Assembly (NCBI RefSeq): GCF_020268605.1
Contig: NZ_CP084222.1
Span: 806,001 to 870,000 of the forward strand
DNA length: 64,000 nt
Direction of reading: 5' to 3'
DNA from: Arsenophonus apicola
GTDB lineage: Bacteria; Pseudomonadota; Gammaproteobacteria; Enterobacterales; Enterobacteriaceae
In this document: positions 1 to 12,687 of the stretch, in pieces
How positions within the stretch are numbered: the first letter of the stretch is position 1
Layout: every line of letters begins with the position of its first letter
The notes under the pieces: generated by a model
Told to the model about the DNA's origin: nothing
Database searches by the model: none
Seen by the model: only the letters and a program-made list of their open reading frames with translations
Translations under genes and position numbers: made by a program

Positions 1-844
1 AAAAATGGGTTAAACATTGTTGTTCAAACAGTTTAGCGGCTGATTGGGTACCTAATTCTTTTTCACCATATAGCGGCGCAGTGATTTGGATTTCGCCAGC
101 CTGCAATCTCGCTTGTAATTGTGGTAATTCTTCACTGTTAGCAACAAACCAACTGCCACTACCGGTTAATTGCATAACATCACCGTCCATTATCTGACCT
201 ATTTTATTATTAAGCAGACGTTCGCTGACGATAAAATTAAATATAACACTTCGAACCGCAGAGAGATAAAAACTACGTTTATTACGCTGCTTAACTACAA
301 TTTCACCTTTTGCCCAACGCTCAGCTTGCACGAGATTATTACCCGCTCGACCAAAACGCTGCTCGCCAAAATAGTTAGCTACACCCAATTTTCTGATTTG
401 TTGCAAACGTGTTTCCACCGCTTGCTGATCACTAATTTGTCGTATAGTTAACTCAAAATCATTGCCTTTTAATGAACCGATACGTAATTTACGTTTTTGT
501 CGTTTTGCTAGCAAAATTTCACATCCTGCTAAAAAAAACTGACTAAAATCGGGATCTTCCTTGCCTGGCAAATGGAGACAAAACCACTGTTCAGTCACAG
601 CTTGCCGATCTTTCAATCCCGCATAACTAACACTCCGTGGAGAAATTCCAGCAAATCGAGCCAACTGTTCAGCTACAAATTGAGTATTACAACCTTTTTT
701 TCTAACATAAACCATCAGGTGCTCTCCCTCACCTTCAGGCAAAAATCCCAGATTTTCACGCACAATAAAATCTTCAGCGGTTAATTTTATTGCTCCACTT
801 GCTACTGGTTTACCATGCAGCCACTGAAGTGCTGTCACCGTCAT
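1..844 (-). CDS. truD: tRNA pseudouridine(13) synthase TruD, 3' part cut by window edge
   Basis: I translated this stretch by hand on the minus strand: it is open from the ATG at 844 to base 1 (281 codons) and runs off the window, so it is partial, not broken. The product reads MTVTALQWLHGKP at the N-terminus and aligns along its length with E. coli TruD. The catalytic segment GLKDRQAVT (E. coli GQKDKHAVT, nucleophilic Asp80) is at about residue 80, and the family motifs NYFGEQRFG and NKRSFYLSA follow. TruD makes pseudouridine 13 in tRNA-Glu. The start overlaps the end of ispF by 35 bp. The ispD-ispF-truD order is the usual enterobacterial operon, so translational coupling is likely. About 70 C-terminal residues are missing from view. 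Confidence 0.95.
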   Translation of the reverse strand, partial: MTVTALQWLHGKPVASGAIKLTAEDFIVRENLGFLPEGEGEHLMVYVRKKGCNTQFVAEQLARFAGISPRSVSYAGLKDRQAVTEQWFCLHLPGKEDPDFSQFFLAGCEILLAKRQKRKLRIGSLKGNDFELTIRQISDQQAVETRLQQIRKLGVANYFGEQRFGRAGNNLVQAERWAKGEIVVKQRNKRSFYLSAVRSVIFNFIVSERLLNNKIGQIMDGDVMQLTGSGSWFVANSEELPQLQARLQAGEIQITAPLYGEKELGTQSAAKLFEQQCLTHF

Positions 845-1322
845 TACTATTATCCTTTACTAATAAAGCCACCGCAGCACAAGCAATGCCTTCTTTTCTA
901 CCTATAAATCCCAATTTTTCCGTCGTGGTGGCTTTAACATTGACATCATCAATATGGCAACCAAGATCATCTGCTATATTTTTGCGCATATCAGCAATAT
1001 ATGGCAGCATTTTCGGCGCTTGAGCAATAATTGTGATATCAAGATTACTAATACAATATCCTTTTTTCAGCACCTGCAAATACGCCTCACGTAACAAACT
1101 ACGGCTTTCTACATTTTTAAATGCTGGATCGGTATCAGGAAAGAGTTTACCGATATCACCTAATGCTGCTGCACCAAGAATAGCATCTGTCAGTGCATGT
1201 AAGGCGACATCGCCATCAGAATGCGCTATTAATCCTTGTTCATAGGGAATTTTCACGCCACAAATTGTAATTGGGCCATCTCCACCAAATTTATGTACAT
1301 CAAATCCATGTCCAATCCGCAT
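810..1322 (-). CDS. ispF: 2-C-methyl-D-erythritol 2,4-cyclodiphosphate synthase IspF
   Basis: Fifth step of the MEP isoprenoid pathway: it cyclises CDP-methylerythritol 2-phosphate with release of CMP. The N-terminus MRIGHGFDVHKFG holds the metal-binding D and H, AHSDGDVALHAL supplies the third zinc ligand, and TTTEKLGFIGR is the CDP-binding signature. I set the start at the internal ATG (1322), because the six residues before it have no counterpart in the family. That gives 170 residues against 159 in E. coli; the extra residues are a polar C-terminal tail that overlaps the truD start. It lies 23 bp after ispD. E. coli IspF is a trimer and IspD is its upstream partner. Confidence 0.96.
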   Translation of the reverse strand: MRIGHGFDVHKFGGDGPITICGVKIPYEQGLIAHSDGDVALHALTDAILGAAALGDIGKLFPDTDPAFKNVESRSLLREAYLQVLKKGYCISNLDITIIAQAPKMLPYIADMRKNIADDLGCHIDDVNVKATTTEKLGFIGRKEGIACAAVALLVKDNSNDGDSTSVAAW

Positions 1323-1345
1323 GAACAATACTCCTAACAATAGTC

Positions 1346-2074
1346 TTATAAAGCGCGAGAAAGGTAGAACTCTGCTAACATCAAATCTTCTGGTTCAGTA
1401 ACCTTTAAATTATCAATTCTACCTTCCAGTAATTGAGGATAGTAACCGCAATATTCAAGCGCCGAAGCCTCATCGGTAATTACCGCTTTTTGCGCTAATG
1501 CTTGAGTCAAACAGTTTTTAATTAACGCTAAAGGAAAAAATTGTGGCGTCAGTGCATGCCAAAGTTCTCTTCGTTCAACAGTATGACTAATATCTTTTTT
1601 TCCTTGAACTGAACGTTTCATTGTATCTCTTACTGGCGCTGCCAAAATACCACCATACGAAGATTGCTGGCTATCAATAAAACGAATAATACTATCTAAA
1701 TCAGCTTGATGTAAGCAAGGCCGAGCTGCATCATGAACTAAAACCCAGCAAGGATCTAGCTGTAAATTGTCTGATAAATAATTCAGTCCAGCTAACACTG
1801 AATCAGCCCTTTGACAACCCCCAGTGACGGTTTTAATTTTTGGATTTTTTGCAATAGCCAATTGATGAAAAAAGATATCATCTTTATTCAACGAAACAAT
1901 TATTTGGCAAATTCTCGGCTGCTTAAGTAAGGCAGATATACTATGCTCAATAATTGTTTTTCCCGCTACTTGCAGATATTGCTTGGGAAAATCAGCTTTC
2001 ATGCGACTGCCAATACCAGCGGCAGGTATTAAAGCAGCAACCTGCATTTTATGATTAGATATAAATTTATTCAT
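1346..2074 (-). CDS. ispD: 2-C-methyl-D-erythritol 4-phosphate cytidylyltransferase IspD
   Basis: Third step of the MEP pathway: MEP plus CTP gives CDP-methylerythritol. The nucleotide-binding loop ALIPAAGIGSRM followed by FPKQYL is at residues 14-32. WVLVHDAARPCL (about residues 110-120) is the metal/CTP-binding segment, and ITDEASALE near 200 is the conserved C-terminal motif. Length is 242 residues against 236 in E. coli. The first nine residues (to HKM) are unaligned, so translation could begin at the internal Met10. The gene sits between ftsB and ispF in the standard operon. Confidence 0.96.
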   Translation of the reverse strand: MNKFISNHKMQVAALIPAAGIGSRMKADFPKQYLQVAGKTIIEHSISALLKQPRICQIIVSLNKDDIFFHQLAIAKNPKIKTVTGGCQRADSVLAGLNYLSDNLQLDPCWVLVHDAARPCLHQADLDSIIRFIDSQQSSYGGILAAPVRDTMKRSVQGKKDISHTVERRELWHALTPQFFPLALIKNCLTQALAQKAVITDEASALEYCGYYPQLLEGRIDNLKVTEPEDLMLAEFYLSRAL

Positions 2075-2166
2075 TGCTTTAGACTGTTTTTTATGAATTA
2101 CTACTTTTTCGTCATAATATTTTTAAATAATTTTGTGGCCCGACAAGATATTATTAATTAAAAATT

Positions 2167-2460
2167 TTATTTATGGTTGGGAAAAGAATTCTCATTCACT
2201 ATACGGTAAAAAGACTCTCCAGGTCTAATCATTCCAAGTTCAGTACGCGCTCGCTCCTCAATAGCTTCACGTCCCTCATTCAAATCATCTATTTCAGCAA
2301 ATAAACGTTCATTGCGTACTTTAAATGTCATGTTCAACGTCTCTAGCGCTGCAACTTCATTCTTTACACGCAAATAGTCATGGACACCATTTTTACCCAA
2401 CCACAGTGAATACTGTAACCAGCAAAGCACCGCCAACAATATCAACGCTAATTTCCGCAT
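2167..2460 (-). CDS. ftsB: cell division protein FtsB
   Basis: Small bitopic divisome protein that bridges FtsL and FtsQ. I set the start at MRKLALILLAVLCW (2460), which matches the family N-terminus; an upstream in-frame start would add five residues. Residues 3-20 form the single membrane helix, ending in WLQYSLWLGKNG, which is nearly identical to E. coli. A coiled coil follows (about residues 29-70, with RNERLFAEIDDLN), then the conserved ERARTELGMIRPGESFYR. At 97 residues it is close to the E. coli 103. It lies about 90 bp before ispD, as in other enterobacteria. Confidence 0.95.
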   Translation of the reverse strand: MRKLALILLAVLCWLQYSLWLGKNGVHDYLRVKNEVAALETLNMTFKVRNERLFAEIDDLNEGREAIEERARTELGMIRPGESFYRIVNENSFPNHK

Positions 2461-2908
2461 CGAAGCCCCCTGCAAGACTCACTCATCATCCCATAACTTA
2501 CTCCATGACGCTACCAATCACAGATAAGTTATTAATAAAAAATTGATAAATAAATATGAAATAGAGTCAAACGGGTGTTTTTATTGACAAAGTATAGCTT
2601 AGCTATATGTCAAAAAAAAGTTTGTTTTTACTTACTGATGGGTTAATAAATTAAAAATATTTTGTTTATCAAATGTTTTTTTTTAATTTGAAGTAAAATT
2701 CTGCTGAAAAATCATTTTCTTCTATTTTATATTCATTAAGTTATAACAAAACGCCAAGATAATAAGATAATATAAGCATATCTCATTTTTAAAATGATTA
2801 AATTATTTTTAATTGACATAATGAGATTAATTAATCAAAAGTTTCAAATATAAAAAATGCATTTATTCAGATAAAATGCTTGTATTAATACAATTGATAG
2901 GTGCCACA
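2461..2908. other. gene-free AT-rich spacer between ftsB and queD
   Basis: About 450 bp with no credible ORF, holding the divergent promoters of ftsB and queD. In E. coli, ygbE and the cysteine/sulphate genes lie upstream of ftsB; none is detectable here. The only clear structure is an inverted repeat at 2586-2611 with arms TATAGC/GCTATA around TTA and outer GACA/TGTC. It may be an operator or a small hairpin; no protein is assigned to it. Confidence 0.5.
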
Positions 2909-3271
2909 ATGAGTGCAACAATTTTTAAAGAATTTCAATTTGAGGCTGCCCATCGACTACCCCATGTTCCCGCTGGGCATAAATGTGGGCGTTTACATGG
3001 GCACTCATTTATGGTCAGATTAGAACTAACCGGCGAAATTGATCCGCAAACAGGCTGGGTCGTTGACTTTAGCAATATTTCTAAAGCTTTTAAACCTTTA
3101 TGGCAACAATTAGATCATCATTATCTTAATGACATAGAAGGATTAGAAAATCCTACCAGTGAAGTTATTGCACGTTGGATTTGGCATAAAATGAAACCCA
3201 TATTGCCACAATTGAGTTCGGTAATGATTAAAGAAACGTGTAATGCAGGTTGTAAATATCGCGGGAAATAA
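2909..3271 (+). CDS. queD: 6-carboxy-5,6,7,8-tetrahydropterin synthase QueD
   Basis: First committed step of queuosine synthesis: 7,8-dihydroneopterin triphosphate to 6-carboxytetrahydropterin. The zinc ligands are visible as FEAAHRLP and GRLHGHSF, the catalytic Cys as AGHKCGRLHG, and the C-terminal ETCNAGCKYRG is typical of the bacterial enzyme. I chose the ATG at 2909 (MSATIFKEF) over the upstream in-frame start, because the extra 11 residues lack homology and an AGG sits about 8 nt before this ATG. Length is 120 residues (E. coli 121). It is convergent with queE, the next enzyme of the pathway. Confidence 0.96.
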   Translation: MSATIFKEFQFEAAHRLPHVPAGHKCGRLHGHSFMVRLELTGEIDPQTGWVVDFSNISKAFKPLWQQLDHHYLNDIEGLENPTSEVIARWIWHKMKPILPQLSSVMIKETCNAGCKYRGK

Positions 3272-3286
3272 ACACAACACTTCGGT

Positions 3287-3308
3287 TTCAGCACCCTTTG
3301 GTGCTGAA
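3287..3308. terminator. bidirectional terminator between queD and queE
   Basis: Perfect 9-bp stem TTCAGCACC / GGTGCTGAA with a 4-nt loop, placed 15 bp after the queD stop and just before the queE stop. The T-tract is weak on the plus strand (TATTATT), and none is clear on the minus strand. A shared stem between two convergent genes is the usual arrangement. Confidence 0.7.
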
Positions 3309-3313
3309 TATTA

Positions 3314-3988
3314 TTAAGCGATGTTTAAATATTTATGCATTTGTACTGACAACCGCCAATTACGCTTAATACAGGCTTCAATACAAAGGTTAGTTGCATT
3401 AGCATTTTGACTAATTGGTTGCAAACAAATATGCGGAGCAGGATGATTGGGTGCGAGCTGATTAATCAAATGTTCTAACACCTCAATATCTTTTTGACGA
3501 CCGACTGGATGTTTAATTTCATTCGCCCGATTTAACGCTGCCGGTAATATCTTAAAACCCCCACGCATCGCCACTTTTGGAGATACAGTTACCCACGTTT
3601 TTTCAGAACAATAAATATCATGTGTTCCACTTGTTTCAATTTGACACTGATAACCTTTTTTTTCTAAGTAAGCAGTTAATTCAGTGAGATCATATAAACA
3701 AGGCTCTCCACCCGTAATTACGATATGACGAGCGGTGTAATTTTTTTGTTCGAATAAATCAACAATTTGTTCTGAGCTACAGGTTGCCCACTCATCATTA
3801 TCGCTTTTTTTAGCTAAAATTATCGATAATGGCCGTTGTTGTTGCTTATTTTTAGCCCAAGTATGCTTAGTATCACACCAACTACACCCGACCGGACAAC
3901 CTTGTAAACGAATAAAAATTGCTGCTACTCCAGTAAAATAGCCCTCTCCCTGTATTGTTTGAAAAATCTGATTGATTGGATAATCCAT
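3314..3988 (-). CDS. queE: 7-carboxy-7-deazaguanine synthase QueE
   Basis: Radical-SAM enzyme that converts the QueD product to 7-carboxy-7-deazaguanine. The cluster-binding motif is GCPVGCSWCDTKHTW (residues 31-45; three cysteines in a CxxxCxxC arrangement with spacing as in E. coli QueE), preceded by FQTIQGEGYFTG. VITGGEPCLYDL is the SAM-binding GGE motif, and the C-terminus NWRLSVQMHKYLNIA is almost identical to E. coli. Length is 224 residues (E. coli 223). QueF lies in the same window at 49931, so three queuosine steps are covered; QueC, Tgt, QueA and QueG would have to lie elsewhere. Confidence 0.97.
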   Translation of the reverse strand: MDYPINQIFQTIQGEGYFTGVAAIFIRLQGCPVGCSWCDTKHTWAKNKQQQRPLSIILAKKSDNDEWATCSSEQIVDLFEQKNYTARHIVITGGEPCLYDLTELTAYLEKKGYQCQIETSGTHDIYCSEKTWVTVSPKVAMRGGFKILPAALNRANEIKHPVGRQKDIEVLEHLINQLAPNHPAPHICLQPISQNANATNLCIEACIKRNWRLSVQMHKYLNIA

Positions 3989-4158
3989 AACGTTCTCTAA
4001 AATAACTTAATAATTTGCCTATTATTGCAGATATCTATCCCTAGAACACCTTTCTTTATGTTATGGTTAACAACTTGTGCTTTGTAGTTATCAAAACCAT
4101 TTAGGTTGTGAACTGGGAGCATATCCAGCACATTAAAAGTAAGATGGAAAGACGACAC

Positions 4159-5532
4159 ATGAACAATACAAATCAACTTAAACGGGGATTAACTGGCAGA
4201 CACATTCGCTTTATGGCGTTAGGCTCCGCAATTGGTACAGGGCTTTTTTATGGTTCAGCTTCAGCGATTCAGGCTGCTGGCCCAGCAGTTTTGCTTGCCT
4301 ATATGGTCGGTGGAGCCGCAGTTTTCATGGTCATGCGAGCACTTGGTGAAATGGCGGTTCATCATCCGGTACCAGGTTCTTTTTCGCAATATGCCAGCCA
4401 CTATATGGGACCACTGGCCGGTTTTCTAACTGGATGGAATTATATCTTTGAGATGTTAATTGTCTGTCTAGCTGACGTAACCGCTTTTGGCACTTATATG
4501 CGTTTTTGGTTTCCGCATGTTGATCAATGGATATGGGTATTAAGTATTGTCCTATTTATTGGCGCATTGAATTTGTGTCATGTGAAAATTTTCGGCGAAA
4601 TAGAATTTTGGTTATCAATTATTAAGGTAATTGCTATTATTGCCATGATCATTGGCGGCGGTGCAATCATGTTATTTGGTTTCGGTCAAGGTACCGAACA
4701 TCATGCAACAGGTTTATTTAACCTGTGGCAACATGGTGGTTTTATGCCAAATGGCGTAGAAGGAATTATCGCCTCATTAGCAATCGTTATGTTCGCCTTT
4801 GGTGGTATTGAAGTAATCGGTATTACGGCCAGTGAAGCTAAAGAACCAGAAAAAACTATCCCTAAAGCCATTAATGCTGTGCCATTACGTATATTACTGT
4901 TTTATGGTTTAACGCTATTGGTCTTAATGTGCATTTTTCCTTGGAACCAAATTGGTCAGAATGGTAGTCCATTTGTGCAAATTTTTGCCAATTTAAATAT
5001 TACTTCTGCCGCCAATATCTTAAATATTGTTGTCATTACGGCTGCTATCTCTGCTATTAATAGTGATATTTTTGGGGCGGGACGGATGATGTACGGTATG
5101 ACTCAAGAAGGACAAGCACCTCGCTCATTTATGAAAGTTAGCCGCACTGGTGTTCCCTGGATGACCGTAGTTGTTATGTCGGTTATTATGCTGATTGGCG
5201 TTTATCTCAATTATATTATTCCACAAGATATTTTTGTAATAATTGCCTCTTTAGCAACATTTGCTACCGTTTGGGTTTGGTTAATGATATTGCTTTCTCA
5301 AGTTGCTATGCGCCGTAAAATGAGCGCTGAAACGGCAAGCAAACTAAAATTTAAAGTCCCTTTTTGGCCGATTGGTCCACTCATCACCATCTTATTTATG
5401 ATATTTGTCATCGTGCTGTTAGGCTTTTTTAAAGATACACGCGTTGCGCTGATCGTAGGAATGATTTGGATCGTCTGCTTGTCAATGACTTACTACTTAT
5501 TTGTTAAAAAAGAGAATATATCAATAAAATAG
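4159..5532 (+). CDS. proY: ProY-like amino-acid permease (APC family)
   Basis: Inner-membrane amino-acid/proton symporter of the APC superfamily with about 12 hydrophobic segments. LKRGLTGRHIRFMALGSAIGTGLF is the family signature in the first helix, and GGIEVIGITASEAKEPEK is the conserved loop after helix 6. Sequence is closest to E. coli ProY; YifK/ThrP matches less well. ProY is named as a cryptic proline-specific permease, so the substrate here is uncertain. I chose the ATG at 4159 (MNNTNQLKRGL), which gives 457 residues, the ProY length. In-frame starts at 4144 and 4108 would add 5 or 17 residues without homology. It is flanked by queE and yafD, a junction not found in E. coli. Confidence 0.85.
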   Translation: MNNTNQLKRGLTGRHIRFMALGSAIGTGLFYGSASAIQAAGPAVLLAYMVGGAAVFMVMRALGEMAVHHPVPGSFSQYASHYMGPLAGFLTGWNYIFEMLIVCLADVTAFGTYMRFWFPHVDQWIWVLSIVLFIGALNLCHVKIFGEIEFWLSIIKVIAIIAMIIGGGAIMLFGFGQGTEHHATGLFNLWQHGGFMPNGVEGIIASLAIVMFAFGGIEVIGITASEAKEPEKTIPKAINAVPLRILLFYGLTLLVLMCIFPWNQIGQNGSPFVQIFANLNITSAANILNIVVITAAISAINSDIFGAGRMMYGMTQEGQAPRSFMKVSRTGVPWMTVVVMSVIMLIGVYLNYIIPQDIFVIIASLATFATVWVWLMILLSQVAMRRKMSAETASKLKFKVPFWPIGPLITILFMIFVIVLLGFFKDTRVALIVGMIWIVCLSMTYYLFVKKENISIK

Positions 5533-5576
5533 CATTGCTAGATCTCGCCATAACCCGATTGCATACATACTATTTA

Positions 5577-5610
5577 AAATAGAAGTGCTGAAACAGCATT
5601 TCTATTTTTT
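5577..5610 (+). terminator. rho-independent terminator of proY
   Basis: Long stem AAATAGAAGTGCTG / CAGCATTTCTATTT (14 pairs, one G-U) with an AAA loop, followed by six T. It starts 44 bp after the permease stop codon. The A-rich left arm means it may also end yafD transcripts from the other side. Confidence 0.85.
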
Positions 5611-5622
5611 CTCTTACTAAAA

Positions 5623-6411
5623 CTATTTGATACTAAAGTTAACAGAAATGGGATTATGATCAGAAGATTCCGTTTTAATCACTTCTGCATAAAGAAGAGT
5701 CAGACTACGATAAAAAACATAATCTAATGGGTAACCAAAAATCATAGTGCGCACATCGGGGTCAAAATTGACTTCTTTCATTCGTAAACTGCGCGTAAAA
5801 CGTTTAAGTGCATTTATACGTTGTCGACTCCAGGTATTAAAATCCCCAGCAAAAATCACTGGCCCTTGATGTCTTTTAATATGCTCTCCGATATTCTGTA
5901 ATTGCCGACTATAAATATCCACACCAAAACTAAAATTAACCGCATGAATATTAATAATCATCAAATTTCGGCCATTATGTAGCGGATAAACAGTGATTAA
6001 CGCTGATTTGGGTAAACGAAGTAATGGCTCTTTTTCACGCAATGGGCAACAATAAATTGGATGTGCTCTCGCTAGCGTCATTACCCCAGAAGCGTGTTGA
6101 GGGAAAACAATTGCCGGTACCTGATCAGCAACTAAATGTTGAGAGACGACAAAATCAATAAGTTGAGGTGAGGTTTGAGCTTCTTGCAATAAAATCAAAT
6201 GCTTATCTATGACTAATTTATTTAAAACTGCATGCCAGTTTGGGCGTTGCTGTTTATAAATATTCCATGAAACAATACTTAACTCATCACTTTCTGAGAA
6301 TAGTGGCAACCCTATGGGTAAATCATCATCAAGCGTATATTCAGATACAGGTAAAATACGCTTTGCCGGCTGGCCTGCAATATAGCGCACAGAATAAATT
6401 TTTTTTGCCAC
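5623..6411 (-). CDS. yafD: endonuclease/exonuclease/phosphatase family protein YafD
   Basis: Member of the EEP (DNase I/AP endonuclease-like) superfamily. The expected blocks are visible: VSWNIYKQQ (catalytic Asn), LLQEAQ (metal-binding Glu), GDFNTWSRQR (Asp and Asn) and the C-terminal SSDHNPI (general-base Asp-His). Length is 262 residues, close to E. coli YafD, which it matches along its length including the N-terminal RYIAGQPAKRILP. The cellular substrate is not established. As in E. coli, the gene lies just downstream of an rRNA operon ending in tRNA-Asp. Confidence 0.93.
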   Translation of the reverse strand: MAKKIYSVRYIAGQPAKRILPVSEYTLDDDLPIGLPLFSESDELSIVSWNIYKQQRPNWHAVLNKLVIDKHLILLQEAQTSPQLIDFVVSQHLVADQVPAIVFPQHASGVMTLARAHPIYCCPLREKEPLLRLPKSALITVYPLHNGRNLMIINIHAVNFSFGVDIYSRQLQNIGEHIKRHQGPVIFAGDFNTWSRQRINALKRFTRSLRMKEVNFDPDVRTMIFGYPLDYVFYRSLTLLYAEVIKTESSDHNPISVNFSIK

Positions 6412-6580
6412 CTCAAATAGCCCTTAAAAATCGAATATTTATTAACCTATCTTATACATAGATAATAGATAAAACTCATCATTTAGAAGCATAGTTGCAT
6501 CTTAAAGTTCAAGAAAATAAAAACAAAATACTTTATAAAAAAATATTTATATATTTAACAAGTTATTTTTAATAAACAGC

Positions 6581-6610
6581 AAAAAGCCCTGTGATATTTT
6601 CACAGGGCTT
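6581..6610 (-). terminator. rRNA operon terminator
   Basis: On the minus strand the sequence folds as AGCCCTGTGA / TCACAGGGCT with a short AT loop and then TTTTTG. It lies just after tRNA-Asp, the last gene of the operon, and is the strongest terminator in the window. Confidence 0.92.
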
Positions 6611-6624
6611 ACTTCCGATATTAT

Positions 6625-6701
6625 TGGCGGTGCGGACGGGGCTCGAACCCGCGACCCCCGGCGTGACAGGCCGGTATTCTAACCAACTGAACTACCGCAC
6701 C
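6625..6701 (-). tRNA. aspU: tRNA-Asp (GTC)
   Basis: 77 nt with encoded CCA. Acceptor strands GGTGCGG and CCGCACC pair fully, the D-arm is AGTTCAGTTGGTT, the anticodon loop CTGTCAC gives GTC, and the T-arm is GCGGGTTCGAGCCCCGT. It is the distal gene of the rRNA operon, as in E. coli rrnH, where aspU also precedes yafD. Confidence 0.98.
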
Positions 6702-6749
6702 ACCCGATTTATTTCACTAATGGACTCAACCCATTAGCATTAAATTAAC

Positions 6750-6866
6750 GTCTGGCAGCTCCCTACTCTCACATGGGGAGACCCCACACTACCATCGGCG
6801 CTACGGCATTTCACTTCTGAGTTCGGCATGGGATCAGGTGGCACCACCGCGCTATTACCGCCAGAC
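6750..6866 (-). rRNA. rrf: 5S ribosomal RNA
   Basis: The minus strand reads GTCTGGCGGTAATAGCGCGG and ends GTAGGGAGCTGCCAGAC. The terminal helix TCTGGC/GCCAGA pairs, and the interior CCGAACTCAGAAGTGAAA is the universally conserved loop region. Ends are good to a few bases; mature E. coli 5S is 120 nt. Confidence 0.96.
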
Positions 6867-7045
6867 AAATTCTTTTTTCGCTATCCTGTTTCGTTACGCT
6901 ACTGCCTCGGGCGCTCATCTCGGCTGCCTCTCGCTATGCGCAGGCCATCTCGCCCGTTGACTTCTAGCGCCGTAACCGCTTACAGGCACCAATCTCTGAA
7001 CAAGCTAAAATCTCTTCTCTCTTCTCAAAACACCTTCGGTGTTGT

Positions 7046-10120
<3,075 letters not shown>

Positions 10121-10462
10121 TCACAACCCGAAGATGTCTTTATTTCACTATCATTCTGATAGGTTATGGCTGCGCGTACAGTAATTCTTTGTTGGGTAGT
10201 GCTCGCAATGCTCACGTACTTTTGTACGCTGCGCTTGCTGCGCGCTGGCCGCCTCGAATTCCTGACTGCTCGCTCATAACGCCTGCCTTCCTGACTGTGA
10301 TGACACTTCACGTTGGAGTATTGAGAGTTCTCCACATTATTTTCTCAATAATGTGTGTTTCAATTTTTAGCTTGTTCCAGATTGTTAAAGAGCATTATTA
10401 TTCGCAGCATACTGTTGCCAGCCTGCTCTGAATAACCTTTTATCTAGTTTTATCTTGCAATA
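10121..10462 (-). other. tRNA-Ala to 23S spacer of the rRNA operon
   Basis: 340 bp, clearly longer than in E. coli rrnH. It contains an antiterminator boxA (10383-10394) and a GC-rich palindromic block at 10201-10250 that resembles the hairpin inside the 23S intervening sequence. RNase III processing stems for 23S would form from its 23S-proximal part and the 5S-side spacer. No protein gene is credible here. Confidence 0.7.
10383..10394 (-). promoter_or_regulatory. boxA antitermination site in the 16S-23S spacer
   Basis: The minus strand reads TGCTCTTTAACA, the exact enterobacterial rRNA boxA. It lies upstream of 23S, where NusB-NusE loading protects the transcript from Rho. Confidence 0.85.
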
Positions 10463-10538
10463 TGGTGGAGCTAAGCGGGATCGAACCGCTGACCTCCTGC
10501 GTGCAAAGCAGGCGCTCTCCCAGCTGAGCTATAGCCCC
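10463..10538 (-). tRNA. alaV: tRNA-Ala (TGC)
   Basis: 76 nt with CCA encoded. It starts GGGGCTATAGCTCAGCTGGG, has anticodon TGC in the loop CTTTGCACG, and ends AGCTCCACCA. It is near-identical to the E. coli rrn-spacer tRNA-Ala and sits in the spacer between 16S and 23S. Confidence 0.98.
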
Positions 10539-10605
10539 ATTAAGATTCTCGTATCATTACTCCTTACCGCTAACTTCACCTTTGGGCAAAATCCGACAGC
10601 AATGT

Positions 10606-10682
<77 letters not shown>

Positions 10683-10748
10683 AATGATACCTTCTGCTCA
10701 ATCTTCATCAGACAATCTGTGTGAACACTCACATTCCATCTATCTCGG

Positions 10749-12290
<1,542 letters not shown>

Positions 12291-12687
12291 AAAGTTTGAT
12301 GCTCAAAGAATGTTTTACTGGCCGTAACGCTTCTTTTTGCCACTTTGTCGACGTTTTAACGCCTTCGCTGTGGCCCAAAATCACGTTACTGCTTATTAAT
12401 TCATATATGAATTAACTGTTTTGTCACTCTTCAAGACTTAATCTTCAAATAGTTTTTGATGATGTCTTGCGAGTGCCCACACAGATTGTCTGATTAATTG
12501 TTAAAGAGCGTGCGACCCAGGTCGCGAGGTGGCGTATATTACGCTTTTCACCTTAATTCTCGTTATACTTTTATTCACTAGTTGATGAATAAGTTGCGAT
12601 AACAGGATGGGCATTATAGATTTATTTTATCTTTACACAAGTACTTTTTTGAAAAAAATAATTTTGCTTTATTTATGAACAATACGC
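12291..12687 (-). promoter_or_regulatory. rRNA operon leader and promoter region
   Basis: 400 bp without a protein gene. On the minus strand a P1 promoter is clear: -35 TTGTGT (12635-12640), a 16-bp spacer and -10 TATAAT (12613-12618), followed by a GC-rich GCCC discriminator typical of stringent control. An A/T-rich UP-like stretch lies upstream (12641-12660). A second -10-like TATAAC (12562-12567) may be P2, though I see no good -35. A leader boxA lies at 12499-12510. The remainder up to 16S is processed leader. Confidence 0.85.
12499..12510 (-). promoter_or_regulatory. boxA antitermination site in the rRNA leader
   Basis: The minus strand reads CGCTCTTTAACA between the promoters and 16S, one base off the copy in the 16S-23S spacer. 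It is the expected NusB-S10 binding site. Confidence 0.82.

Noticed and set aside
1..844. truD as a pseudogene, because no long frame shows between 1 and 840
   Set aside because: Hand translation of the minus strand is open from the ATG at 844 to the window edge; it is only truncated by the window.
2880..2908. preQ1 riboswitch before queD
   Set aside because: No short pseudoknot-forming C-rich loop or A-rich tail is visible in the leader; AT-rich sequence only.
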